From Rhodopseudomonas palustris (lineage in GTDB: Bacteria; Pseudomonadota; Alphaproteobacteria; Rhizobiales; Xanthobacteraceae), in assembly GCF_003226555.1 (NCBI RefSeq), contig NZ_QKQS01000023.1, forward strand, positions 82,858 to 146,857: a DNA stretch of 64,000 nt. Reading direction: 5' to 3'. The position numbers were made by a program, and so were the translations under genes. Below are positions 8,985 to 16,766 of this stretch, piece by piece. The notes beneath the pieces were generated by a model, which was not told the origin of the DNA, did no database searches, and worked only from the letters and a program-made list of their open reading frames with translations. Position 1 is the stretch's first letter. Each line of letters starts with the position of its first letter.

Positions 8985-11144
8985 TTAGGCCGGCTGGCCG
9001 AGGCGGAAGGCATTTTCGACGATCCGCAGCCCGACCTCGCCGCCGAGCGACATCAGCGACTCGGGGTGAAATTGGACGCCGCCGACCGGCAGGGTCTTGT
9101 GTTCGATTGCCATCGCGATGCCGTCGTCGGTGGAGGCGGTGACGGTCAGGTCCTTCGGCATGTCGCGCATATCGACATACAGCGAGTGATAGCGGCCGAT
9201 CGTGACCTCGTTGGGCAGGCCGCGCATCAGCGTGCCGCCGCGCACCTGGATCCGCGACGGCCGGCCGTGCGCCGGCTGCGCGAGCTGGCCGAGCGTGCCG
9301 CCGAAATACTCGCCCATCGCCTGGACGCCGAGGCAGACGCCGAAGATCGGCAGCTTCTTTTCGAGCGCGGCGTCGATCGTATCCTTGATCTTGAAGTCCT
9401 CCGGCCGGCCGGGACCGGGCGACAGCACCAAGAGATCGTAGGTGTTTTCGGCCAGCATCTTCAGGCCGTGGATGTAGCGCACCACGGTGACCTGGGCACC
9501 GACCTGGCGGAAGTAGTCGGCCAGCATATGCACGAAGCTGTCGTCGTGGTCGACCAGCAGCACCTTCTTGCCCGAGCCGGTGGCATCCGGCGCCAGCGCC
9601 GACAGCGGCTTGGCCGGATCGCCGCGCAGCGCCTGGAACAGCGCCGCAGCCTTGACCTGGCATTCCTTGTCCTCGGCCACCGGATCGGAATCGAACAGGC
9701 AGGTGGCGCCGACGCGCACTTCGGCCAGACCATCCTTCATCCGGATGGTGCGGATGGTGAGGCCGGTGTTGATCGAGCCGTCGAACCCGACCGCCCCGAA
9801 GGCGCCGGCGTACCAACGCCGCGGGCTGCGCTCGTTGTCCTCGACGAACTGCATCGCCCACAGCTTCGGGGCGCCGGTCACCGTCACCGCCCAGGCGTGG
9901 GTCAGAAAGGCGTCGAGCGCATCGAATCCGGGGCGCAGCATGCCCTCGACGTGATCGACGGTGTGGAACAGCTTCGAATAGGTCTCGATCTGCCGCCGCG
10001 CCAGCACCTTGATGGTGCCCGGCACGCAGACCCGCGCCTTGTCGTTGCGGTCGACGTCGGTGCACATGTTCAGCTCGAACTCGTCCTTCTCCGAGTTCAG
10101 GAGCTTTTGGATCTGCTCGGCGTCGCTGATCGCGTCGACGCCGCGGGCGATGGTGCCGGAGATCGGGCAGGTCTCGATCCGGCGGCCATCGGAGCGGACG
10201 AACATCTCGGGCGAGGCCGACACCAGGAATTCGCCGTCGCCGAGATTGAGCAGGCCGCCATAGGGCGACGGATTGATCCGGCACAGCCGCTTGAACACTT
10301 CGGCCGGCGAGCGCTCGCACGGCTCGCCGAACAGCTGGCCCGGCACCGCCTCGAACAGGTCGCCGCGGGCGAACGCCGCGCGCGCCTTTTCGACCACCTT
10401 GGGATAGTCGCCGGGCGCGTGGTCGGCGAAGCCCTGCCGGCCGGTCTGGGTGTAGACGCTCTCGGCGGTCTCGTTCGGCAGTCCGGCGGTGAACTGTCCC
10501 TTCCAGGCGAATTCATAGGCGATGCTGACGCCGCGGCCGGTGGCACGGTCGTAGGCCAGCAGCCGGTCCGGCACGTACAGCACGATGTCGCGCTGGTCCG
10601 CCTCGCGGGCGCGCTTCTGCTTCAGATCCTCGAACTGGAACACCAGATCGTAGGCGAAGGCGCCGTACAGGCCGAGCATCGGATCGGCCGGCGAAGCGAA
10701 CGCGGCGATGACGGCGCGCACCAGCGAGATCGCGCTGGCGCGGCGGGTGCGCTGCTCCTCGTCGACCGGCGCCTCGCCGCGGACGATATGGCCCCTGATC
10801 TTGGTGGCGCAGGCCTGCTCGACCACCACGCAAGCCTCTTCCAGCTTGTCGGACAGGAACGCGATCAGCACCCGGCCGCGCGGATTCAGCGCCTCGATGG
10901 TGAAATTGTCGGCCCTGGTGGTCAGCGCCAGCGGTGGATCGGCGAAGCCGAGGTCGAAGCTCTCGTAGCGGCCCGGCACGGTTGTGCCGGACGACAGCAT
11001 CACGCCGCGGCGGTGATCGAGCAGGTCGATCAACGCGTCGAGCGCCTGGCCGCCGGCAAAGGGCTCGGCGCTGCGCGTCACCCCGAGGCCCGCGGCGGTC
11101 TTGTAGTCGCTGGTCGGGGGAAGCGAAAAAACGGTCCTGTTCAT
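8985..11144 (-). CDS. trpE(G): Fused anthranilate synthase TrpE(G)
   Basis: A 719-residue fusion of the chorismate-using TrpE component (residues 1 to about 500) and a class I glutamine amidotransferase TrpG domain (about 520-719). The amidotransferase keeps LSPGPGRPEDF, the nucleophile elbow GVCLGVQAMGEYFGG and the His-Glu part FHPES. The enzyme makes anthranilate from chorismate and glutamine, the first step of tryptophan synthesis. Such fusions are typical of rhizobia and relatives. The ATG at 11144 follows AGAGGA. The 170-base leader carries a full Trp attenuator, so expression should fall when charged tRNA-Trp is plentiful. No other trp gene adjoins it. Confidence 0.96.
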   Translation of the reverse strand: MNRTVFSLPPTSDYKTAAGLGVTRSAEPFAGGQALDALIDLLDHRRGVMLSSGTTVPGRYESFDLGFADPPLALTTRADNFTIEALNPRGRVLIAFLSDKLEEACVVVEQACATKIRGHIVRGEAPVDEEQRTRRASAISLVRAVIAAFASPADPMLGLYGAFAYDLVFQFEDLKQKRAREADQRDIVLYVPDRLLAYDRATGRGVSIAYEFAWKGQFTAGLPNETAESVYTQTGRQGFADHAPGDYPKVVEKARAAFARGDLFEAVPGQLFGEPCERSPAEVFKRLCRINPSPYGGLLNLGDGEFLVSASPEMFVRSDGRRIETCPISGTIARGVDAISDAEQIQKLLNSEKDEFELNMCTDVDRNDKARVCVPGTIKVLARRQIETYSKLFHTVDHVEGMLRPGFDALDAFLTHAWAVTVTGAPKLWAMQFVEDNERSPRRWYAGAFGAVGFDGSINTGLTIRTIRMKDGLAEVRVGATCLFDSDPVAEDKECQVKAAALFQALRGDPAKPLSALAPDATGSGKKVLLVDHDDSFVHMLADYFRQVGAQVTVVRYIHGLKMLAENTYDLLVLSPGPGRPEDFKIKDTIDAALEKKLPIFGVCLGVQAMGEYFGGTLGQLAQPAHGRPSRIQVRGGTLMRGLPNEVTIGRYHSLYVDMRDMPKDLTVTASTDDGIAMAIEHKTLPVGGVQFHPESLMSLGGEVGLRIVENAFRLGQPA

Positions 11145-11183
11145 GGCATCCTCTTAAGCAAATTGCCGGAGGAACGCCACACA

Positions 11184-11213
11184 GGACAAACGAAAGCCGC
11201 CTCGCGTGGCGGC
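11184..11213 (-). terminator. trp attenuator terminator
   Basis: Read on the minus strand, GCCGCC (11213-11208), a six-base loop and GGCGGC (11201-11196) form a GC-only stem followed by TTTCGTTTG. It lies between the leader peptide and trpE(G), as expected for the 3:4 stem of a Trp attenuator. GTGGC just after the pause stem can pair with GCCAC inside this stem, a possible but short antiterminator. Confidence 0.8.
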
Positions 11214-11248
11214 CTCAGGACGATCGGAAATCAACGGGATCGCACGGC

Positions 11249-11267
11249 CACCTCTGGTTACGAGGTG
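11249..11267 (-). promoter_or_regulatory. trp leader pause (1:2) stem
   Basis: CACCTC and GAGGTG form a perfect six-base-pair stem with a seven-base loop. The stem spans the stop codon of the leader peptide and begins two bases downstream of the tandem Trp codons, the arrangement of a transcription pause hairpin in Trp attenuators. Confidence 0.7.
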
Positions 11268-11314
11268 CGCCACCAACGACGTCTGAGCAGCGGGGTCGGG
11301 CGGAACGTGCGCAT
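11258..11314 (-). CDS. trpL: trp operon leader peptide
   Basis: An 18-residue reading frame, MRTFRPTPLLRRRWWRTS, with two adjacent Trp codons (11275-11270) three codons before the stop. It is followed by a pause stem and a GC-rich terminator upstream of trpE(G). Ribosome stalling at the Trp codons under tryptophan shortage would prevent the terminator from forming. The Shine-Dalgarno is poor (GGAG about 16 bases upstream). Identification rests on the codon position and downstream stems. Confidence 0.85.
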   Translation of the reverse strand: MRTFRPTPLLRRRWWRTS

Positions 11315-11438
11315 GGGCGGCAGACCATCACTCCGGCCAGGCGGAGTCAAGAGGCGGCCGGCGCCTGCCGCCTGCAACCAAAGCAGCAGGACACAAGGCC
11401 GGGGCTGGAATATGCTGAGAAGCCAAGGAGCGGCTCTG

Positions 11439-11645
11439 ATGCGCTATGCGGTGGTGATCGAAAAAGCCGAGGGTAATCATTCGGCCTATGTGCCGGACCT
11501 TCCCGGCTGCGTCGCGACCGGCGACAGCGTCGCTGCGGTCGAAGCTGAGATCCGCGAGGCGATCCGGTTTCACATCGACGGCTTGAGAGAAGACGGCTTG
11601 CCTGTCCCGCAGCCGACCAGTCTGGCCGAGTACGTCGAAACCTGA
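11439..11645 (+). CDS. HicB-like antitoxin (orphan)
   Basis: A 68-residue protein with the HicB partial RNase H fold: MRYAVVIEKAEGNHSAYVPD followed by LPGCVATGDSVAAVEAEIREA and IRFHIDGLREDGLPVP. These are hallmark segments of type II antitoxin HicB. AAGGAG lies eight bases before the ATG at 11439. No HicA toxin gene lies on either side, and this short version has no C-terminal DNA-binding domain. It could be a stand-alone regulator or a relic of a toxin-antitoxin pair. Confidence 0.85.
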   Translation: MRYAVVIEKAEGNHSAYVPDLPGCVATGDSVAAVEAEIREAIRFHIDGLREDGLPVPQPTSLAEYVET

Positions 11646-11690
11646 AGGTCGGTCCACGGCTGCCCAACTGGCGGCGTCCAGGGAAGGTAG

Positions 11691-12344
11691 CTAGACGTGA
11701 CTTTTCATGCCCGGCAGTAGATCGGCCAGGGTCGACAGCAGGTCAGTGAACCGGGCGACGAGAGTACTGTCCACCGGAACAAAACCTCCGTGCGCCACGG
11801 CGTTTCTTACCGAAATGACTTGTCTGACGAGTTGCGCCTCGTCGGGCGTGACCAGCCCCTCGGATGCGAGGACTTCGATCAGACGAACCGGGCTTTGCGG
11901 GCGCCTGAACTGGTCCGGCAACAGCGCTCGGCCTATGGCTTCGAACGTCGCATATGCCATCAAGATCGCCGGCATCCATTGACCGGTCGACTGCAAATTC
12001 TCGACATCGCGAATGGCGGCCTCGATGTCGTCGCGCGACGCGACGCCCAGCTCGACTGGCGAGCCGAGCGGCGGCGCGTAGACGAGCTGCAGCTCCCACT
12101 CGTTCTGACCGGAAAACAGCGACTGCCCTGCTCCAGGCGCCATCGGTTCGCGTTCTCCGCCTCTGATGACTTTAATCGCGACCTTCTTCCCGCTCTTGAT
12201 CGCGATCGCGTCCGGCCGATACGATTTCATGAATGCCGGCAACAGAGACGGCGAAGGATGGACGTAGATCTCGTAGCCCTCGTCGCGATAGCGAGGGAGT
12301 ACCAGTTCGATCACTTCCCGCTCGGCGACGTCAGTGCTTGTCAT
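11691..12344 (-). CDS. REase-like (AHJR-type) plus HEPN-motif protein
   Basis: A 217-residue protein with two apparent parts. Residues 1-65 (IELVLPRYRDEGYEIYVHPS ... RPDAIAIKSGKKVAIKVI) have the pattern of restriction-endonuclease-like, Holliday-junction-resolvase-type domains. D45 is present, but the usual ExK is replaced by IKVI, so catalysis there is doubtful. Residues 120-217 are helical and contain RNAVAH (R180, H185), which fits the RxxxxH motif of HEPN RNases. The start codon overlaps the stop of the RusA-like gene by one base (TGATG), implying translational coupling. Domain calls are by eye; function unknown, with a nuclease-toxin or defence role possible. Confidence 0.6.
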   Translation of the reverse strand: MTSTDVAEREVIELVLPRYRDEGYEIYVHPSPSLLPAFMKSYRPDAIAIKSGKKVAIKVIRGGEREPMAPGAGQSLFSGQNEWELQLVYAPPLGSPVELGVASRDDIEAAIRDVENLQSTGQWMPAILMAYATFEAIGRALLPDQFRRPQSPVRLIEVLASEGLVTPDEAQLVRQVISVRNAVAHGGFVPVDSTLVARFTDLLSTLADLLPGMKSHV

Positions 12345-12763
12345 CAGCTCAACTCTTCGAACGGATCGTCAGACAACCGCACATAAAGGACAGGCTTCGC
12401 TCCTCGTAAGGCAGCCTCTAACGTAGGACTTGGAGCTGCGAAGGGGAAGATGCCCTCCGGCTCGAATTTCTGGACGACGACGCGCTGCACCTGCCGGTCG
12501 TCCAAGTAGATATGACCTCCGAGCGCATCCAGGATCGGTTTGACGATATTGTCGATGTCTCCGGGCATCTCGGTCGGAGGAAAGTAGAACAGCATCGCCG
12601 AGATCGGGCGGGCGGTCGCAAAATGGCCTTCCGGCAGCGCCACCCGGCTCGCGCTGATCACCTGTCTTTTCCATTGATCGAGCGACTGGCGCCGTTTGGC
12701 CTGCAGCGAAACCGGCGTATCTGCCACAATGAACTCGATCGGAAATGCGATCTCCAAAGGCAC
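12344..12763 (-). CDS. RusA-like Holliday-junction resolvase family protein
   Basis: A 139-residue protein with the RusA signature PGDIDNIVKPILDALGG followed by LDDRQV. By eye, D69, D71, K75 and D89 match the catalytic acidic residues and lysine of RusA (D70, D72, K76 and D91 in E. coli). RusA enzymes cut four-way DNA junctions and are usually found in prophages; no phage gene is seen here. The GTG at 12763 has GAGG about six bases upstream. It is the first gene of a two-gene unit with the REase/HEPN protein. Confidence 0.8.
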   Translation of the reverse strand: MPLEIAFPIEFIVADTPVSLQAKRRQSLDQWKRQVISASRVALPEGHFATARPISAMLFYFPPTEMPGDIDNIVKPILDALGGHIYLDDRQVQRVVVQKFEPEGIFPFAAPSPTLEAALRGAKPVLYVRLSDDPFEELS

Positions 12764-12871
12764 CCCCTGCCTCGGCCTTGCGGAGACTAGATCATTTCGG
12801 GTTCCGGCTGAATGAGAACATAGGCGCTTACTTGGCGGGGCGGCGCGTCTTACTCACGCACACCGCGCCCG

Positions 12872-13492
12872 CTAACCCGGCTTGCGTGCCACGATGTAGG
12901 GGCCGTGCGGGTTGGTGCCGAACACGCGTTCGTCGGCGATGTCGAAGCCGGCGTCGCGGATCGCTTGGCGCAGTGCGCTGCGGGTCAGGGTCTGGGCACG
13001 CGGGAACAGGCCGATGCTGCGGAGGACGAAGAACAGCGCGCGCAGCTTGAAGCCCATCTCGGCGAAGCACCAGGTCTTGCTGATCAACAGGCCGCCGGGC
13101 TTCAGGTGAGCGTGGATCTGCGCCAGGGTGGCCGGCATGTCCGGCACCAGATGCAGCACCTGGAAGGCGCAGATCGCATCGAACGGGCCGCCGTCGAAGG
13201 CGGTGGCGGCGTCGGCCTGGACGAAGCGCAGATTGGCCGGCGCCGGCTTGGCGCGGGCGATCCGCAGCATCTCGGCCGAGAAGTCGGTGGCGATCCATTC
13301 GGCGGCGTGGGGCGCCAGCCGGATCGCGGCGGAGCCGGTGCCGCAGCCGATCTCCAGCACCCGGTCGGTCGGCCGCAGCCGCCCCGCCACGTCGGCCAGC
13401 ATGGCGTCGAACGCGGCCGGATCCTTGATCGGCCGCGCCGCATAGCGGTCTGCGACCTTGTCCCAGAATTTGGCGTTAGCGGCCTCGGCCAT
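12872..13492 (-). CDS. Class I SAM-dependent methyltransferase
   Basis: A 206-residue methyltransferase with motif I VLEIGCGTGSAAIRLA, an acidic post-I region, and ICAFQVLHLV at the motif IV position. It belongs to the broad UbiE/Methyltransf_11 type acting on small molecules. It lies 24 bases downstream of the ABC1-kinase gene on the same strand, so the two probably form an operon. A role in quinone or other lipid modification is possible from that pairing but unproven. Confidence 0.82.
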   Translation of the reverse strand: MAEAANAKFWDKVADRYAARPIKDPAAFDAMLADVAGRLRPTDRVLEIGCGTGSAAIRLAPHAAEWIATDFSAEMLRIARAKPAPANLRFVQADAATAFDGGPFDAICAFQVLHLVPDMPATLAQIHAHLKPGGLLISKTWCFAEMGFKLRALFFVLRSIGLFPRAQTLTRSALRQAIRDAGFDIADERVFGTNPHGPYIVARKPG

Positions 13493-13516
13493 GTACGGCC
13501 CCCTCTCGACCAGTCG

Positions 13517-14839
13517 TTACAGATACGGCTCGATGATGCCGCGCAGGTCGACCCGCGCCCGCATCCGCGTCGCCAGCATGTAGATGCCGCCGAACTTGCG
13601 CTGCAGGAACAGCGTGTCCATCGGCGGGATGCGGAAATGCGCGCGGTCCGACGCCATCGCCATGCCGGCGTCGCGCATCTTCATCGCCAGATCGCTGCCG
13701 CCGAAATCGAACGGCGTGTCCTGGCGTAGCGGCTGCAGCGACATCTCGAACATCTCCAGCATCGCCTGCTCCAGCCGCACCGGCACGTTGTCGGCGAAGA
13801 ACCCGATGTCGCGCGCCGCGGCGCGGATGCCGGCGCGATCGCCGCCGAGGCCGGCGCGGAGCAGCCGACGATACAGCTCGGCGAATTCTGCGGGGAAGGC
13901 GCGGGTGGCGCCGAAATCGAGCAGCAGCAGCTGCCCGGTTTCCGGCGCGTAGCGGTAGTTGGCGAAGTTCGGATCGGTCTGCATCAGCCGGAATTCGAAC
14001 AGCTCGCGGAACAAGAGCCCGATCAGCAGCGTCAGCACCCGGTCGCGCTCCGGCTGCGCCGCTGTGGCGAGGCTGTCGATCGGGCGGCCGTCGACATAGC
14101 TCATCGCCAGCACGTTCGGCGCCGTCAGATCGGCATGCAGCTCGGGCACGCGGAATTCCGGCCGGTCGGCGAGCAGCGTGCCGAAGGTCGACAGACAGCG
14201 GCCCTCGCGCTCGTAGTCGGCCTCCTCGTGCAACTGGCGCTTGGCCTCGGCGGCCATCGGCGCGATGTCGACGCCGCCGGGCACCAGGCCGGCGACGCGC
14301 ATCAGCGCGGCGACATTGTCGACGTCGGAATTGATGCTGCGGCGGACGCCGGGATACTGCACCTTGATCGCCAGATCGCGGCCGTCGTTGGTCCGCGCCC
14401 GGTGGACCTGGCCGATCGAGGCCGCCGCGATCGGCGCGGCGTTGAATTCGGCGAAGCGCTGTTGCCAGTTGCGGCCCCACGCCTCGGTCAGCACCCGCCT
14501 GAGCTGCGGCACCGGCATGTGATGCGCTTCCTGGCGCAGCCGGCCGAGGATTTCGGCCAGCTCCGGCGGCAGCATGTCGCCGGCATCCATCGAGATCAGC
14601 TGGCCGACCTTCATCGCCGCGCCGCGCATCTGCGCCAGACGGTCGGCGACCTTCAGCGCATTCGCCGGCGTCAGCAGCAGTTCGTCGAGCCGCGGGCGCT
14701 GGCCGCGCACCAGTTGTCCGGCGACATCGGCGGCGACGTTGCCGGCGATCGACGAGGCCAGCCCGCCGAGTTTGGCGAGCCGCGACAGCCGCGAACTCGG
14801 CACCGCGACGGCTCTGCTCTCGATCTTCCGATGCGGCAT
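13517..14839 (-). CDS. ABC1/AarF/UbiB-family atypical kinase
   Basis: A 440-residue member of the ABC1 (ADCK/UbiB) family. Visible motifs are LAQMRGAAMKVGQLISMD (the KxGQ motif), the ATP-anchoring lysine in LAIKVQYPGVRRS, and LLLLDFGATRAF (the DFG-like motif). Family members act in coenzyme Q biosynthesis or lipid handling. AAGGAG lies seven bases before the ATG at 14839. No C-terminal membrane helices like those of true UbiB are evident, so it may be a paralogue rather than the housekeeping UbiB. Probably co-transcribed with the following methyltransferase gene. Confidence 0.85.
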   Translation of the reverse strand: MPHRKIESRAVAVPSSRLSRLAKLGGLASSIAGNVAADVAGQLVRGQRPRLDELLLTPANALKVADRLAQMRGAAMKVGQLISMDAGDMLPPELAEILGRLRQEAHHMPVPQLRRVLTEAWGRNWQQRFAEFNAAPIAAASIGQVHRARTNDGRDLAIKVQYPGVRRSINSDVDNVAALMRVAGLVPGGVDIAPMAAEAKRQLHEEADYEREGRCLSTFGTLLADRPEFRVPELHADLTAPNVLAMSYVDGRPIDSLATAAQPERDRVLTLLIGLLFRELFEFRLMQTDPNFANYRYAPETGQLLLLDFGATRAFPAEFAELYRRLLRAGLGGDRAGIRAAARDIGFFADNVPVRLEQAMLEMFEMSLQPLRQDTPFDFGGSDLAMKMRDAGMAMASDRAHFRIPPMDTLFLQRKFGGIYMLATRMRARVDLRGIIEPYL

Positions 14840-15299
14840 CGTGGCTCCTTCGAAGGGCGGCACCAGGCGACAATGGATGGGATGACGCGGGGCGGGCAAG
14901 GCTGGCGCCTGCCCTCTGGTTATCCGTGCTACCGCGGGCGGCAGCGTCCGTCTGTGACCATGTCACCCCGATCACCGCACCGCCACGGCGCGCAATCGCC
15001 GCGGAACGCCGACGCCACTCGTGCATTGTCGCTGCGCATGCCGGGTGACAACCGGCCGCAACGGAGATGGCGGACGTGGCTTATTTTGCCGGTTTCTGGC
15101 CACGACACCAACGCATCGGTACGCGCTGACGCCTAACCCGTTCCCGGCATGCATCCCGCTCGCATCTCCGAGGCTGGGGATAACGGTGACAACTCGCCCT
15201 AATCGCGGCGCCGCCACGATCCGGAGGAACTTGCGCCCGGATCGGCGAATTGGTGGCGATTGTTGATGCCATCGCCAGCATGATCAGCGGGACACTCTC
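14840..15299. other. Gene-poor stretch between ABC1 kinase and a 58-residue protein gene
   Basis: About 460 bases without a coding frame I can support. It must hold the divergent promoters of the flanking genes. I see no tRNA-like fold, strong terminator or repeat-family copy. Confidence 0.5.
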
Positions 15300-15476
15300 A
15301 TGCCGACCCCCTTGGACAAGCAGATCGACCGGATCGTCGCCGAAAGCGGCGGCAGCGTTCACGAGGCGCTACGCGCGCTGATGCAGGTCAACGAACATCT
15401 CGAGGCCGAGCTGGCCCGGCTGCGCGCCGCGGTGATCTTCAGCCACGCGATGGGCGACGCCGGGCAACTCCACTAA
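15300..15476 (+). CDS. Small conserved-looking hypothetical protein, 58 residues
   Basis: A 58-codon frame beginning MPTPLDKQIDRIVAESGGSV and continuing with a heptad-like helical segment (residues 20-45: HEALRALMQVNEHLEAELAR). It looks like a small helical, possibly coiled-coil protein. Codon usage is GC-rich at third positions as in neighbours. The Shine-Dalgarno is weak (GCGGGA eleven bases upstream). It converges with the PhnA-like gene. Function unknown. Confidence 0.6.
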   Translation: MPTPLDKQIDRIVAESGGSVHEALRALMQVNEHLEAELARLRAAVIFSHAMGDAGQLH

Positions 15477-15491
15477 CGCTCCGGGCGACGT

Positions 15492-15710
15492 TCACGCCTT
15501 CTTCAAGAACTCGGTGCGCAGCACCAAGCCCTTGATCTTGTCGGTACGGCCTTCGATCTCGTCCTCGCTGTCGGTGAGGCGGATGCCGCGTATCATCGTG
15601 CCGCGCTTCAGCACGGTCGACGAGCCCTTCAGCTTCAGATCCTTGATGAGGGAGACGTTGTCGCCGTCGGCGAGCAGCGCGCCGTTGCAGTCCCTGACTT
15701 CGATGCTCAT
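15492..15710 (-). CDS. PhnA/YjdM-like small domain protein
   Basis: A 72-residue protein matching the C-terminal domain of the PhnA (YjdM) family, with the characteristic run VRDCNGALLADGDNVSLIKD followed by LKLKGSS and KGTMIRGI-like segments. The zinc-ribbon half of full-length YjdM is absent, as in the short stand-alone versions. AAGGAA lies six bases before the ATG at 15710. Family members were named from phosphonate clusters but have no proven role in phosphonate use. Confidence 0.85.
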   Translation of the reverse strand: MSIEVRDCNGALLADGDNVSLIKDLKLKGSSTVLKRGTMIRGIRLTDSEDEIEGRTDKIKGLVLRTEFLKKA

Positions 15711-15844
15711 GGTCGGTTCCTTGTTTCGTGGCGCGAAGCCAAAGCAGGAATGCGGCGGTCGCGCAATGCTGCGGCGGCCGGCCTCCAAACGAAAAGCGCG
15801 AGGCGGATCGCTCCGCCCCGCGCCAGACTGCAGCCTGAAAAAGC

Positions 15845-16534
15845 TCAGAACCGATAGGTGATGCCGGTGCCGATCAGCCACGGATCGAGGTTGACCTTGC
15901 CGGTGATCGGCGTGCCGTTCGCCAGCGTGCCGCTCCACTCCGGACGCAGCCACAGCTTCTTGACGTCGACGTTGAAGCCCCAATGCTGGTCGATCATGTA
16001 ATCGAAGCCGATCTGCACGGCGGGCGCGAATGCGTCCTTGAGGTGGCTGTCGATCACGGTGCAGCAGGCCGCGCTCTGGCTGAAGAAGAAGGTGTAGTTC
16101 ACGCCGGCGCCGACATACGGCTTGAACGCGCCGAACTCGGTGAAGTGATACTGCAGCGTCAGGGTCGGCGGCAGCAGCCAGGCCTTGCCGACATCGATGC
16201 CGGTCAACGAGCCGTCGCCGGAGACGCTGTGGCGGGTGACGCCGAGGATCAGTTCGGCGGCGATGTTCTTGGTGAAGAAGTAGGTGATGTCGAGCTCGGG
16301 CACGACAGCGTCGGAGGTCTTCAGCGACGAGCCGGGCACTTGGTCGACATAGCCGGAATCACGCGGCACCACGCCGAGAGCGCGCAGGCGGATCATCCAC
16401 GGGCTGGATTCCGCCACAACCGGCGCCTTGTAGATCGGACGGGTGGCGAGATCGGCGGCGTCGGCGTTCGACGACACGAAATTGAATGCCGCCGCCAAAG
16501 CCAGCGCCGACACTGCGGTCAGAAACTTAGTCAT
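15845..16534 (-). CDS. ompW: OmpW-family outer-membrane protein
   Basis: A 229-residue OmpW/AlkL-type eight-stranded barrel. A Sec signal peptide ends around SNADA. The mature part shows WMIRLRALGVVPRDSG, LDITYFFTKNIAAELILG, LPPTLTLQYHF and the C-terminal GTGITYRF, a standard OmpW pattern including the terminal Phe. It should allow uptake of small hydrophobic molecules. A perfect FNR/FixK box lies 82 bases upstream of the start, so induction under low oxygen is likely. Confidence 0.93.
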   Translation of the reverse strand: MTKFLTAVSALALAAAFNFVSSNADAADLATRPIYKAPVVAESSPWMIRLRALGVVPRDSGYVDQVPGSSLKTSDAVVPELDITYFFTKNIAAELILGVTRHSVSGDGSLTGIDVGKAWLLPPTLTLQYHFTEFGAFKPYVGAGVNYTFFFSQSAACCTVIDSHLKDAFAPAVQIGFDYMIDQHWGFNVDVKKLWLRPEWSGTLANGTPITGKVNLDPWLIGTGITYRF

Positions 16535-16615
16535 AGGTGCCCCTTTTGAAGCTCGGTCGCGTGAGCGGGAAACCCACGCTCACGGTGCACAGATGCCGCC
16601 GCGGGGCACGGCGGT

Positions 16616-16629
16616 TTGATCTGAATCAA
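16616..16629 (-). promoter_or_regulatory. FNR/FixK-type binding site upstream of ompW
   Basis: TTGATCTGAATCAA is a perfect match to the TTGAT-N4-ATCAA consensus bound by FNR, FixK and AadR proteins. The only gene reading away from it at close range is ompW. No competing start lies on the other side. Confidence 0.85.
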
Positions 16630-16766
16630 ATCGAAGAGGGTGCACTGCGGCATTGCGACGCGCGTGACTTTTCGGTCACGGATTTACGTCTTGCCACGTG
16701 CAGATAGAAACCGGCTCTCGCCGCAAGTCCAAATTTCGGGCCGAAAGCGCCAGTCGTCCCAGAAGC

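Noticed and set aside
8979-11438. A very long plus-strand frame opposite trpE(G)
   Set aside because: The Arg/Gln/His-rich composition is typical of antisense frames in high-GC DNA. Only its last part, from 11439, is a real gene (HicB-like).
11315-11438. A hicA toxin gene upstream of the HicB-like gene
   Set aside because: The space is too short and partly used by the trp leader; no HicA-like frame with its GSH-type motif was found.
14915-14935. GGTTATCCGTG as a DnaA box
   Set aside because: Only the TTATCC core matches, there is no cluster of boxes, and no replication genes are nearby.
15226-15252. GGAACTT... as an EcfG promoter for the 58-residue protein gene
   Set aside because: The -10 partner at the right distance reads GAAT or AATT instead of CGTT, so the match is too poor.
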